Positions 12,048 to 23,309 are shown, counted from the first letter of the stretch. The stretch: DNA of 64,000 nt from Escarpia spicata (GCA_963995525.1 OZ023207.1:36501792-36565791); one strand, 5' to 3'. The notes: generated by a model from the sequence alone, not told the origin. A program made the numbers and translations.

Positions 12048-12260
12048 TACTGGCCTTGGCTGCTGCTTAATTACTGTCATCAATAAATACAAACAAAACC
12101 TAGTGACTAGTCCCACAGTTGCATTTTAACGACTAGACATTCTACTACAGGTATAATTAAGTCCAACCGTGCTAATCCTGAATTTAAACCTAAAAAGTTA
12201 CCAAACGTGGGTGCCACCGGCCACAAACCATCTGCAAAGCAGATGGTGGCAGCCACAGCA
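12048..12260 (-). mobile_element. DIRS-type terminal repeat
   Basis: Follows the recombinase stop (TAA at 12,263-12,261, minus strand) and matches the solo copy at 3,374-3,575. A hairpin with perfect 8 bp arms (12,228-12,235 and 12,239-12,246, AAA loop) sits within a larger imperfect GGTGGC/GCCACC dyad. Terminal repeats next to a tyrosine recombinase gene are typical of DIRS-group retroelements. Confidence 0.7.
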
Positions 12261-12976
12261 TTAGAGCAGCCGGATATATAGCAGGAAACCATCAGATTTC
12301 CATCTACCCATATATCTAATTTGGGCATCAGACATACCAATTCGAGCCGCATGAGATGCTGCACCGATTCTAAAACTATGTGTTTTGCATTTATGCCAAT
12401 AAGTTGCAAACACTTGTTCATAGTATTCGCGAACATTGCACGTGACACTGGGCGACCAGAGGGTAGGATGAAAAGTGGTCCAGGTGATTTACCTCTGTAT
12501 GCCAGGTAATTTCTAAGGTAGACAACACGACAGTGGTTACCGGGACGTTCATGTACTAAAATCTTGTGCGGCCGACTCTTGGAATGTTTATAAGAAGGTT
12601 TATCAAGAACGATATTATTGAGCTGTAAGATATTCTGTACTCTTCCGTGAGACAGTGTCATTTCCCCTACCCTGAGAAAAGCAAAAAACGCCAGAAGATA
12701 CATAGCTTGGAAAAGCCTTTGTAACCAAGGTGAAGTACAAATGTGCTGAACTGCTGCACAGAGTATATGTAACAATTGCAAAGAAATTGGCATTCTGGCA
12801 TATGGGACTGTTCCTAAGTTCTTAATTCCTCGCAACAAATTCTTAAGCAGAACATTTCCATTAGGCTCAGGAAGGTTGTAACATAGATGAAGAAACGATA
12901 TTGCTGATAACGTGGACACAATTGTTCTATATGCATATTTTTGTTGGTGAAGGTAGGCAACAAATATAGATGGCAC
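12261..12976 (-). pseudogene. DIRS-like tyrosine recombinase (frameshifted)
   Basis: Recombinase of a DIRS-group retrotransposon, which integrates a circular cDNA by site-specific recombination. The first frame carries the N-terminal SAM-like region and the core (FQAMYLLAFFAFLRVGEMTLS with the first catalytic Arg; RPHKILVHERPG). At about 12,383-12,388 an indel shifts the frame. The alternative frame then reads KTHSFRIGAASHAARIGM, SDAQIRYMGRWKSD and FLLYIRLL, giving the H-x-x-R box and the tyrosine nucleophile, ending at 12,261. All catalytic parts are present but in two frames. The right arm holds the same gene from about 63,370 to the window end. Confidence 0.85.
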
Positions 12977-13019
12977 GAGTAATCGACAACTAATACCGTG
13001 TTAGAAAACACTTGAAAGA

Positions 13020-13698
13020 AGAGAGCGAATGCTCATATGGTCGTATTGTTGATGGTTACAGAGAAAGCTGTACCACATGAATTAGGTGAGGGACCAATTC
13101 GATGGCAGCATGTGTTCTGGAATGGGAGTTGGGAGTCGATCGGACCCAGGCGCCTGTTCTCGGAACTTGATAATCTGTAAGCGAAACAGAAGATCTGCTA
13201 GCGAGTTCGACTTTCCTCGTAGATGTTTGAAACATATCTGCACATTGAAATGCATACACGTGGTTACCAATTTCCTGACAAGAGACATCATCTTAGCATT
13301 TTGGACGTGGAGTTATTAATCACATGTTCCAAAGCCTGGTTGTCTGTGTGAATTATAATATATTTATTACGCAGTTGTGGAGCCCAGAGATGTATGCTGA
13401 TCATGATGGGGAAAAGCTCTACGAAGGAGATGGGCTGCATTTTCCAAATCGCAGGCCATTCACCGAATAACAAATGTGAACCAAAGACAGCGCCATAACC
13501 CGAACCACATGCATTTGTGAATAAATGCAGACATTCTGCTGCAACCCATGGATCGTACTTGAAAATAGCTGTCCCATTGAAAGCAGACAAGAACAAATTC
13601 CATGCCAGCAAATCTTTGCGTGCCTCTGCTAAAATTATCACATGTTGGTAGGGTTTCGTAAGCCCAATGCGAAGACTGAATAAACGCCGTAAAAACAT
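13020..13698 (-). pseudogene. DIRS-like RNase H and RH-YR linker
   Basis: Reads ECLHLFTNACGSGYGAVFG, then SFVELFPIMISIHLWAPQL and IIIHTDNQALEHVINN, the RNase H-like domain that follows RT in DIRS elements. A frameshift near 13,290 leads into HLRGKSNSLADLLFRLQI and PGSDRLPTP, the usual RH tail before the recombinase. The left copy has a stop where the right copy keeps LAPSTIRAYEHSLSSF at the recombinase start. Confidence 0.8.
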
Positions 13699-13849
13699 AT
13701 TCCAGAAATTACGACAAAATATGCAAACTGTAGCAAACAGGTAATTTGTTGTAATTGTTATTTTTTTCTTTGTAAGCGCATCATCAATAAAAGCGTTACA
13801 TTTATTTAGCTTATCCAGGGGCAGAAGAGCTTGGAACGCAAGAGTGTCA

Positions 13850-14290
13850 AGTTCAATGCCTAGAAAAAGTAGAAGGCTGGAAAGTATTTTCTTTGGACAT
13901 AGGTACTCCTATATGTTGACACAAATCCAGAAAAGAAAGTAATTGTGACCGACACATTTCTTCGGAGCGTGATAAGATCATGAATTCATCCAACATGTCT
14001 AAAATGTAAGGAATACGCAGTTGTTGCCGAGCAACAAGTTCAAGTGCTGAACTTAACATTTCCAAAATTGTACAGCTAGATTTAAGCCCCGTGGACAGAA
14101 AGGTGTCTACATAATAATGTCCATTAAAACCAAGAAGGTAGTGTTCTCGTGGTGCAGTTGGCATAATCCTGAATGCCTTTTCAATGTCAATTTTGCAAAT
14201 AAAAGATGGGAAACTGAATCCTTGTACAGCCCCATCAAAGTTTCTCAGGCACACATTCCTACAACATGACGACAATATACAGACATACAT
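13850..14290 (-). pseudogene. DIRS-like reverse transcriptase, N-terminally truncated
   Basis: Contains FICKIDIEKAFRIMPTAPRE (first catalytic Asp), YYVDTFLSTGLKSSC, and LDMLDEFMILS at the active-site position. In DIRS RTs this last box is normally LDDF; here the second Asp is Glu, in both arms. The upstream RT fingers are missing: the homologous stretch begins abruptly near 14,260. About 150 bp separates it from the RNase H block, with a frame change. It is inactive. Confidence 0.8.
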
Positions 14291-14473
14291 TATTTGTCGC
14301 TATAGAGGTATAAAACAACTATGAATATAAACCTAAGCAAACAATACAAACATTCCACCACCAATAGACACATGCAATTACAAAAAGGTGGGGCCATTCC
14401 GCCACAAGGTCACCAAGAGGAACCTGTGACCACCCCACCGTATGAAACACATCAAACCTTTGACCCAAGATAC

Positions 14474-14890
14474 TTATGCAAGTCGGATATACTTCCTAAA
14501 AACATCCGATGTGCACCTGCCTGCTTCCCTGATTTGTGCGTCAGATTTCACTCACAAAGCTGCTGCTGTAGCTACACCATTGCGAAGACTGTGACCTTTA
14601 AATGAACTAGTTTGGTAGCCACAAAAGCTGAGGAGTCGTTTAAGGGACACGTCAAATTCACACCGCAGCATAGGCGAACCATCCGTGTACACAAACAGGA
14701 TACCCTGTATGTACACAAACAGGATACCCTGTACTGGGCCACTGGCATGAATGAATTCCCTTACCACCACTGCTTGGTGGATGACAGAACCTTGTAAGCA
14801 TTCAGCCCTTACCTGCAGAGATTGTGGGCCTTGTCGTGCACTATGCTTAAAACGACCCAAAATTTCGTGCAATAACTTGTGAACAATCAA
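14474..14890 (-). pseudogene. Second tyrosine recombinase, C-terminal half
   Basis: A different recombinase from the one at 12,261. The minus strand gives GHSLRNGVATAAAL (H-x-x-R box), a TGA stop, then SDAQIREAG and SDVFRKYIRLA ending at 14,474, with Y as nucleophile. A GRW-type Trp is changed to Cys. The sequence also contains a tandem duplication of GGTATCCTGTTTGTGTAC (14,687-14,730). About 230 bp of the core, present in the right copy (61,509-61,740), is missing here. It is probably the tail of an older DIRS/Ngaro- or Crypton-like element into or beside which the 12-14 kb element came to lie. Confidence 0.75.
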
Positions 14891-15059
14891 ACTAGTATTT
14901 GGATCGGGAAACCCATTAATCTTGTGAAATTATGCCACTGCTGAAACGATAGATGCTGGGGCTAACTCTCCAGCATGCATGTGTGTCACAAAAAGCATAA
15001 TCATTTCCACCGAGATTGTCAGACAAGGATACATGCTCAGTGACTGAAAAAACACAACC

Positions 15060-15340
15060 AACTTACCCATGCCCGCTCATAATAAGGCTTAAAGATTCCC
15101 CATAGCTGACTGGGGAGACACAAAAGCTGAGGAGCCGTTTAAGGTACACGTCGAACTCTCTCCGCAGCATAGACGAACCATCCAGGTACGCAAACAGGAT
15201 ACCATGTACTGGGACCCTGGCATGAATAAATTCCCGTAAAACTGCTGGTTAGTAAATGACAGAACCGTATAAACATACACCCCTCTCTTGCAGAGAGTAT
15301 GGGCCTTGTTGTGCACTGTGTTTAAAAACAACCAAAGAAT
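15060..15340 (-). pseudogene. Duplicated piece of the second recombinase
   Basis: Repeats the segment at about 14,640-14,860 (CACAGTGCACAACAAGGCCC to TTTAAGGTACACGTCGAACTC) with divergence, in the same orientation. It encodes no complete domain. The two copies are about 450 bp apart. Confidence 0.65.
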
Positions 15341-16599
15341 ACTCTCCTAAATACGAACTTCCTTTGAATTCTTCACCAGGGTGCAACTTCTGGTGTGTAT
15401 GTTAGGAATGTGTTGAAGCAATTATTAGCCTCTACAATGGTGTATCCCAACAATTAGTAACCGGCTTGCTAATTATGCATTATTTCACTGAGCAGATATG
15501 CGCTGAAGCTATCAAATTATTAGCACACTGATCATTTCCTGTTATGTAAATACCGATTCAGTAATTGTGTGTACATTGTGTACACATCCCTTGCTGTTAC
15601 CACATACACGGTTTGAATAATATGCAAACAAACCCAAGTTTTGGATATTTGCAGCAATAGGTAATAAAAGGTGTAATTAAACTATTATCGATTACTTACA
15701 GATCTTACTATTACTTTTGATAAAACCTATTACTATGACATGAGAAACAATATATTACTTATTAAAACATTATTACCTATATTGTTACACAATGTCTGAT
15801 CGTAGGTCCTGCGTTGCATACCTAAAGTCCTCTACCTGTAACATAAAATATGTTGTATGTATCCTTGGTTAAGGCGTCGCATTGATACTGCCCCAACTCC
15901 AGTCAAGTGTCTGTTGCTGGACTGAAACCACTTGCAATTGCCATAAGTGTAGTAGGATGGATTGCTGTTACAAAGGCAAGTGTCCTGTGCAGCAGCTTCT
16001 CAAAAGATGCCATACTGTGTTCTATATCCTGCTCCAACAAATGCCAAATGTATCCTCGCATTCGACTAACTGTCCACCACTACCTGGAGTGTGAGAGTAC
16101 TGTCATGGGACCTGTGTCGAGCATTCACTGGCGTAGACGGAAGAGTTCTCGTTGTCGCAGCAGCGATCTGCCAATGTCCCCGCCAGGCGCTCAAACATGT
16201 CCAAGTGTCTATTGTCGAGTGTAACCGATCCTGCCTCTGACTCGGATGTTGGCTGACTCACGGATGAATTTCAGGAGAAATTCTACAATAATAAATGCAC
16301 AACAGGACAGTACTCGAACTACAGAGAACTTCACTCCCATCGACATGCACGAAAATCAACAATCTTGTACTGGTCACATTTGTCAAGCATATTAAGCATG
16401 TCTGAAAATCCAGAAACTTGACCATGACGCCAACTAAATGCATGGCAGTAAGAAATGTGTGGGTGTTGTTAATGTTGGTATCTGTACCATCTGTACAACA
16501 TTACATTTTACTATTGTATGTTTATATTTGTAACTGTATGTGCTGCACCGATAGTAACACCATTTTTGTGCGAGGATCAATAAAGCATTCGTTATCTTT
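15341..16599. other. Unassigned repeat flank with polyadenylation-like end
   Basis: No domain recognised. 15,640-15,790 is rich in TAATA/TTACTA repeats. 15,880-16,230 is open in more than one frame but shows no family resemblance. AATAAA lies at 16,579-16,584 (GGATCAATAAAGC), 15 bp before the 40 bp satellite, and could be the 3' end of a retroposon. The region is repeated in the right arm at 59,815-61,080. Confidence 0.4.
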
Positions 16600-17115
16600 A
16601 ATCATATTATTTCACATGCCTCCAGCAACGCATGGCGGAAATCATATTATTTCACATGCCTCTAGCAACGCATAACAGTAATCTTATTATTTCACAAGCC
16701 TCCTTCAAAGCTTGGTGGTAATCATATTATTTCACATGCCTCCAGCAACGCATGGCGGTAATCATATTATGACACATGCATCCAGCAAAGCATGGTGGTA
16801 ATCATATTATGACACATGCCTCCACCAAAACATGACGGTAATCATATTATTTCCAATAACGCATGGCGGGAATCATATTATTTCACATGCCTACATCAAC
16901 GCATGGCGGTAATCATATTATTTCACAAGCCTCCAGTAACGCATGGCGGTTATCATATTATTTCACATGCCTCCAGTAACGCCTGGCGGTAATCATATTA
17001 TTTCACATGCCTCCAATAACGCATGGCTGGAATCATATTATTTCACATGCCTCCATTACGCATGGCGGTAATAATATTATTTCACATGCCTCCAGTAACG
17101 CATGGCGGTAATTAT
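16600..17115 (+). repeat. 40 bp tandem satellite (left arm)
   Basis: About 13 head-to-tail units, consensus starting ATCATATTATTTCACATGCC and continuing TCCAGCAACGCATGGCGGTA, exactly 40 bp where undisturbed. Units differ by scattered substitutions and small deletions. The right arm carries the same array in reverse with more units (59,090-59,815). Confidence 0.95.
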
Positions 17116-17179
17116 TAGTATTTTTATTAGTATTTTTACTTAAGTTATACCTATTATCATTATTATTAGAAATTTATTT

Positions 17180-18700
17180 ATGGCGAACGGCCAATAGACG
17201 TTAATTTGGCAAACGGCCATGATATGTTATTTGTGGCGAACGGCCGTGAACACTGAATACTTGGCAAATGGCCATGATCAGTAATTTGTATTAATGGCGA
17301 ACGGCCAATAGACGGTAGTTTGGCAAATGGCCATCAAATAATTGTTTGGGAAACGGCCGTGAACACTTAATACATGACAATACTAAGTATTGTTATTAAT
17401 GGCGAACGGCCAATAGACGTTAATTTGGCAAACGGCCATGATATGTTATTTGTGGCGAACGGCCGTGAACACTGAATACTTGGCAAATGGCCATGATCAG
17501 TAATTTATATTAATGGCGAACGGCCAATAGACGGTAGTTTGGCAAATGGCCATCAAATAATTTGTTGGCAAACGGCCGTGAACACTTAATACATGACAAT
17601 ACTAAGTATCGTTAATTATTGCGAACGGCCAAGAGACGGTAGGTTGGCAAATAGCCATCAAATAATTGTTTGGCAAACGGCCGTGAACATTTAATACATG
17701 ACAATGCTAAGTATTGTTATTAATGGCGAATGGCCAAGAGACGTACATTTGGCAAACGGCCATGATATGTTATTTGTGGCGAACGGCCGTGAACACTGAA
17801 TACTTGGCAAATGGCCATGATCAGTCATTTGTATTAAGGGCGAACGGCCAATAGATGGTAGTTTTGCAAATGGCCATCAAGTAATTGTTTGGCAAACGGC
17901 CGTGAACACTTAATACATGACAATGATAAGTATTGTTATTAATGGCGAATGGCCAAGAGACGTACATTTGGCAAACGGCCATGATATGTTATTTGTGGCG
18001 AACGGCCGTGAACTCTGAATACTTGGCAAATGGCCATGATAAGTATTTTTTATTAATGGCGAACGGCCAAGAGACGGTAGTTTGGCAAATGGCCATCGAG
18101 TAATTGTTTGGCAAACGGCCGTGAACACTTAAAACATGACAATGCTAAGTATTGTTATTAATGGCGAACGGCCAAGAGACGGTAGTTTGGCAAATGGCCA
18201 TCAAGTAATTGTTTGGCAAACGGCCGTGAACACTTAATACATGACAATGCGAAGTATTGTTATTAATGGCGAACGGCCAAGAGACGTACATTTGGCAAAC
18301 GGCCATGATATGTTCTATTTTTAGCAAACAGCCGTGAACATTCAATACTTGACAAACGGCCATAACAATTATTTTTGATTACTGGCAAACGGCCAAGACA
18401 CGTTAATTTGGCAAAGGCCATGATATGTTATCTTCAGCGACTGGCCATGAACTTGGCAACCGGCTGTGATAAGTATGTTATTAGTATTAATGGTGAACGG
18501 CCAAGATGCAGTAATTTGGCAAGCAATCATGATATTAATTAATTAATTATCTGTTGTTAGTTACTTAAGATTTTAATTAAAGTGGTATGAAAATGTTGTT
18601 TTAATTCATAATCATTTATATGTTATTAATGGCGAACGGCCTAGAAGTTAATTTTGGATCAAGGCCATGGTAAGTAATATTTACAGCCAACAGGCGAGTA
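17180..18700 (+). repeat. GGCC-centred higher-order satellite (left arm)
   Basis: Subunits of about 26-34 bp each hold the 11-mer GGC(G/A)AA(C/T)GGCC followed by a variable 15-20 bp tail. Seven subunits, the last extended to about 50 bp by ACATGACAATACTAAGTATTG, form a higher-order unit of about 220 bp repeated several times. The array degrades after about 18,300. The right arm keeps only about 430 bp (58,592-59,030). Confidence 0.93.
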
Positions 18701-20155
18701 ATTAATAACTGGCAAACGTCCGTAACCTTTACTGGCATTAATAGTCGTCAACAATAAGAGGTGAAAAACAGTCACAGGCCTCTTAAAATATGGACACTAG
18801 CCAATTTAATTATGTCAAGCAAACACCAATTTTGCCAATCACCCTTCAGAAATTAAACATATCAAAGCCGCATAAACTTAGTGAAATTGGCTAACCGAAT
18901 GTCAATATTAACTGCGCAAGTAGTACTGGGACATGCACTGATATCACCGAGGTACTAATTCTTGCATGCACTCATAAAGTTAATATTGGCAAACGGTCGC
19001 TGACATTTCCAATTGCAACGGCAATCTTTATAACTTGGAGTCGCAATTGACCCGTCAAGCTATGCCCGGTGAAAAACAAAACCAGTGAACCGTAACTTCC
19101 CGGCTTACGGCTTTAAAATTTGTCCCACGGATGCCACGATATAAGCGAAGATTCCCGATGTCAGTAAAGGGAACACCTTCAGATCGTAAAATATTCGCTT
19201 GGCTGTTCCATATATACTTATGGCGCCAGCAAAACAGGCGCCGGCTCCGGTTACATTCGGTTTTGAGCGGAGAAATTACCGCTGCCACTCAAGCTAGCGG
19301 ACCCATTTTCGAAATCAAAATGGCGCCACCTTTGCCGGCGCTCGATTTGGCACAGACATTCTTGCTTAACTCCTCTTGCTAAAAATTCGTCGGCAAAGAC
19401 ACAAGGCAGTGATCAAATGGACTGTGGAGTAGGAGAAAATGTTCTGCCTAAATCATTGCCACCCCGCTAAACAATTACAATGTCAGGTTGTATCGCCGAA
19501 ATCTGTGCCATGGCATAGGCTATTTGGTTGCCGAAAAGATAGATACGGTCCGGCCGCTTGCTTCTACGGCCCGACATGCTTTTCGAAGTTCGCATTTAAC
19601 CCAGGGGAACTAGCGGACACGACAAACTCGCCCAACCAGTATGCATGAGAATGTCCGATAATAAGTATTTCTAGATCAGAAATCGCAGCCGACATGATTA
19701 CGGCCGACGCCATTTCTGATCATCACAAGATTTCAAGACAAACAAAGGAAACCCAAGAAGGCAAATATTAAACGAGCGATACTCATCTGTAATCGGCGCT
19801 CGAACGGTCTTCCTTTCGCGTTTTGGTAGACGTCAACGAAGTGTAACTGTATCTGCGTTTAAATCTAATTGATCTATAGGGTATACACACAGTTAGAAAT
19901 CAAGATTGAGAAATATCAGGATATACACGACATGAGACACAGATACCTAACGCGCAAGTGGCGGCTTAACCGCTAATCCAAATCGTACGCTGGGGCCTAA
20001 TCCTGGAATGTCATGATTGGCTGAAGGCGCTGGGCGGTTTTATTAAGCCAAACAGCTGGAAGTAATTATCGCCTCAGCCAGTTATCTCACTACCCGCACT
20101 AGGCCTGTGCTGGTCATTGCATATAAATACAGTATGCCCTGCGTTCATACCTTCA
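18357..20155. other. Left-arm-specific block
   Basis: No counterpart in the right arm, where the mirror position holds an unrelated 2.4 kb. It starts with decayed GGCC subunits. From about 19,030 it becomes GC-richer and includes short frames (19,131-19,382 and 19,439-19,648) that match no family I know. A CCAAT-box complement and TATA box sit at its right end. Confidence 0.6.
20016..20130 (+). promoter_or_regulatory. Possible core promoter (inverted CCAAT plus TATA)
   Basis: ATTGG at 20,016-20,020 and TATAAATA at 20,122-20,129, in a GC-richer context, with the satellite array beginning about 35-60 bp downstream. The spacing resembles a metazoan TATA promoter. No transcript or ORF is evident downstream, so function is a guess. 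Confidence 0.3.
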
Positions 20156-20159
20156 TTCT

Positions 20160-21230
20160 TGCCATTCTATTTGTGATATAAATTATTTCTAACCGTCAGA
20201 AAGCACATAGATTGCTGATGCTATGCTGTTACTGCCATATTCACAAAATACTACGTAATTTTCATCAATTTATTGATATTCAGCATTTAGCAACGTTTCT
20301 ACCATCTCCTATTGATAATAAAACAAATAAAATAGTCTTAGCCGTCACAATTCGTCTTGACTGCGATTGTTGTGATTTAAACAGTCCAATCAACTTCAAT
20401 TTGTGCAATGTTGAACAGTCATACAAGCGATACGTCGTATTTGTACCCTATAAATATAAATTAACCGTCGAAAATCATATAGATTACTGTTATTGTAACC
20501 TATACCGTTATCCACGCGAAATATTACGATATGTCCACCAATTGATCGATATTCATAATTCAGCAACGTTTCTACAGTCCCTCTATTAATATTAAAACTA
20601 ATATATCAATCTAATCCGTGAGAAATAATCTTGACTACGACTAGTGTAATCTCAACCGTGGAAATAGCGTGCAAGTGACAATTTACGGTCTTGATCGCAA
20701 TTACTATCATCTCAGACGTGGAAACAACTTCAACTTGTGCAATGACTTTCCCTGTCCCCACAAGTAGACGTTGCTCGAGTTTTACCATCTTCTTACTGGT
20801 AACTAATTACTAAATGAACCTTAACTACCATATTCTCTACTTACCGTTTCCTAGAAGACCAACCGTCCAAATTGCTTGGGATACCGTTAAATTGATCTAC
20901 TGGTGGCATGTAACTGATTTTAACCGCCAGAAAGCGTCTAGATTGCTGTTATTATAATATTTGAATCGTCATATTCGCGAAATATTATGCTATGTTAATC
21001 AGTTAATCGATATTCAGCATTTAGGAACGTTTTTGCCATCCCTCTATTTATATTAAAACAAACAAACGAGTCTAAGTCGTCACAAGTCATCTTAACTGCG
21101 ATTAGTTATACGTCGTTTCTGCTCACGTTTAATCATTTTCACATTGATACCGATAACTGTCATCTCAACCGAAACAACTTCAATTTGTGAAATGCCTTTG
21201 TAGCGTATTTTCGAGCCAACGCAGTTTCGC
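20160..21230 (+). repeat. Diverged tandem repeat array (AACCGTC...GATATTCAGCA family)
   Basis: Repeats beginning at about 20,190, 20,461 and 20,925 share TAACCG(T/C)C, AGATTGCTGTTAT, CGCGAAATATTA, GATATTCAGCATTTAGCAAC and CGTCACAA..CGTCTTGACTGCGA. Some units are extended by a segment with GTTTTACCATCTTCTTACTGG and TTACCGTTTCCTAG. The right arm has the same array plus further units (55,080-56,880). Open frames through it are repeat artefacts. Confidence 0.8.
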
Positions 21231-21234
21231 CGTT

Positions 21235-21890
21235 TTTAAATCTGAGATCTTCACTCAAAACAACTATTCAAACAATTTGTTTCCACAAATTTTATTTAAA
21301 CACATGATATATATTTAATAGAATATGGACATTCTATCGAATAGTTATTACAAGTTTTTGTTAAAGCAATTTGTCCTACTGCTTTCAGTGTAATCGAGAA
21401 GCACCAGCATATATACTCGTCTAACTTGTTTTACCGAACGTAAATTGAATATGCTTTCTCCAAACAAATTCCGAATTTGCAAAAATGGAAATATTTCGTG
21501 GCACTTGAATACTACCAGGTTAATCTCAACTTCACCTTACGTGTACAACTATACTACATAACATCATAATATTGTGGGATTTAACGTATGCGCAACGAAC
21601 AAAATAAGAATAATCAACATAAGTTGATCGGCAAATAAATGATGGAGTTCGTTTGGTCATAATTATTATATCTCATGATGACTTATATAATGTGAGATTC
21701 AGCAAGATAGCAAATGACAACAGAAACTATTATGTAAAAGAAACCGTTATCTGTACACGCAGATGCAGAAAAACTGTTCCGCGCTGTGTTAGTTTGTTTG
21801 AAGACGTTATGACGTAAAGGGTCTCCGTACGAAGTATCTACGTATGATATTGGCCGGGAGTAGTATATTGCTTGATCCATCCTAGGTCGT
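21235..21890. other. No gene seen
   Basis: AT-rich unique sequence conserved in the right arm (about 54,410-55,070), with no coding signal. Confidence 0.4.
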
Positions 21891-21894
21891 TTCC

Positions 21895-21990
21895 GCTGCG
21901 CGGTGTAAGAGGAAGAGGAATGACGTCACTATCTAGATCAAGGTCAAATATATGTGTGTCGAGACCAACTTCCGCTCCAGACGATGTCAT
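21895..21990. promoter_or_regulatory. CRE plus nuclear-receptor half-site cluster
   Basis: A perfect CRE palindrome TGACGTCA at 21,921-21,928 lies 9 bp before an extended half-site TCAAGGTCA (21,938-21,946, the ERR/SF-1 type). It follows a GGAAGAGGAA tract. A diverged copy of the same context occurs at 23,310-23,440. Binding is inferred from motif match only. Confidence 0.4.
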
Positions 21991-22059
21991 AACTTCTACC
22001 CATGCTGGTTATTAGACGCAGGTGTGAACCTATGCGATCTTACCCAAAATCAGTGGCGT

Positions 22060-22520
22060 AATACCGAGACATGTTTGCGAGAACTGTTTTAAGAGGAGTG
22101 GCGAAGCAATGTGAAACAAAGGCAGTAATGGAGGAGGATTTGTGAATAACTCTGTTGTGTGCTTTAACGAGGCTATTGATGCCATTAATCCAATGCCAGT
22201 GCTTAAAGACTGCTTGAGTGTTTACATTAGTTTGGTTTAAACTATCCAACATGACATAAACAAATGGTGTACTATCAAGAGTTCGTTGCAAGACTCTGTA
22301 TTAGAGAAGTGGCGACATAATGTCCAGTCTCTGGTTCTTGCTGTTATGGGGTACACCATATAAATACGTTTACAATGTGCAAAAATTATCTTGTGACTTT
22401 TTCGTAGTACAATGCAAAACATACTTTCGGAACCTTACTAATAGTCTTACACGTCACAACTGAAGAGAGACTATCGGTATTGTCAATATTAGGGTCATTA
22501 ATTTGCGTAAAAAAGGTTCG
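22060..22520 (-). repeat. Internal inverted repeat, copy 1
   Basis: Its reverse complement resembles 23,590-24,010: AGGTTCCGAAAGTATGTTTTG, ACCCCATAACTGCAAGAACCAGAG, CATGTTGGATAGTTTAAA and TCCTCCATTACTGCC recur in order. The copies are clearly diverged with indels, so the duplication is older than the big palindrome, where both copies recur. Open frames are not conserved between the copies, so it is not coding. Confidence 0.7.
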
Positions 22521-23300
22521 TGTACGATATCCAAGACACAGGAACAATACCAGGGACCAAGCGTAACCATACTTAGAAGAACAACTTCCATAAACCAAAC
22601 TTAGACCAACGAGCTACATGAAAAAAAATTTGACCAACAACTTCACTGAACAAAACAAAACCAAGCATAGACAGAACCAGACATTCCATGAGATTACGGG
22701 TGAGACATCTCATGAGACAACAAAAGAGACAACGGACAAGACAACCATTAAATTTAGACTAGCTACTTTGAACAATATTCTAAGTACCAACTTTGACAAA
22801 AATGTCTAAGTACAAAGTTTGAAAAAATTCTGACTTTGAAAAATAAAAAATTACCAAGTTTCCAAAATATTCTAAGTTACGAACTGAACATAACAGAAAA
22901 ATAACTAAATCCTGACTTTCAGAAATATTCTTTGTACCGACTTGCAAAAAATTCTAAGTAGAAATATTTCTAAGACTTTGAACATGAAATTCACCTAGAT
23001 ATAAAAGTCAATTCAGGAAATTATCCTTGACACTGATCAGTTCAGAATTCACCTAGATACACAGGACAATTAAGGAAAATTCAACTATATACGTATGTCG
23101 ATTCAGGAAACTTAAACACCAGCGATATCATAGATTAATCAAATGGCAATTGTACAGTTGTTTAAAATACATAAATTTCCGTAATAATGCGGTCGACATC
23201 ATCGTCGTCTAAAATATTGCATGTCTTAAGACCATTCCTGGTGTCTAGCATTTCCGATAATCCGTTTACGTTCGATATTGTCACGTTGGACACACGGCAG
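22521..23300. other. No gene; simple-sequence-like stretch
   Basis: 22,600-22,990 is biased toward AAAATTCTAAG and ACTTTGAAAA words with GAGACA repeats, suggesting a decayed tandem repeat. No coding signal. Confidence 0.4.
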
Positions 23301-23309
23301 TAGAATATC

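Noticed and set aside
15882..16224. Overlapping frames conserved in both arms as a gene
   Set aside because: Overlap in several frames with similar length; conservation follows from the recent arm duplication and no domain is visible.
17910..18363. 72-residue frames with repeated WPFAK-type words
   Set aside because: Direct translation of the GGCC satellite; no independent coding sign.
16600..18700. CRISPR-like regular array
   Set aside because: Both arrays are tandem repeats without unique spacers of constant size, in animal DNA with no cas genes; they are satellites.
19131..19648. Short frames in the GC-richer left block as genes
   Set aside because: No family match, no conserved counterpart in the right arm, and ordinary lengths for chance frames.
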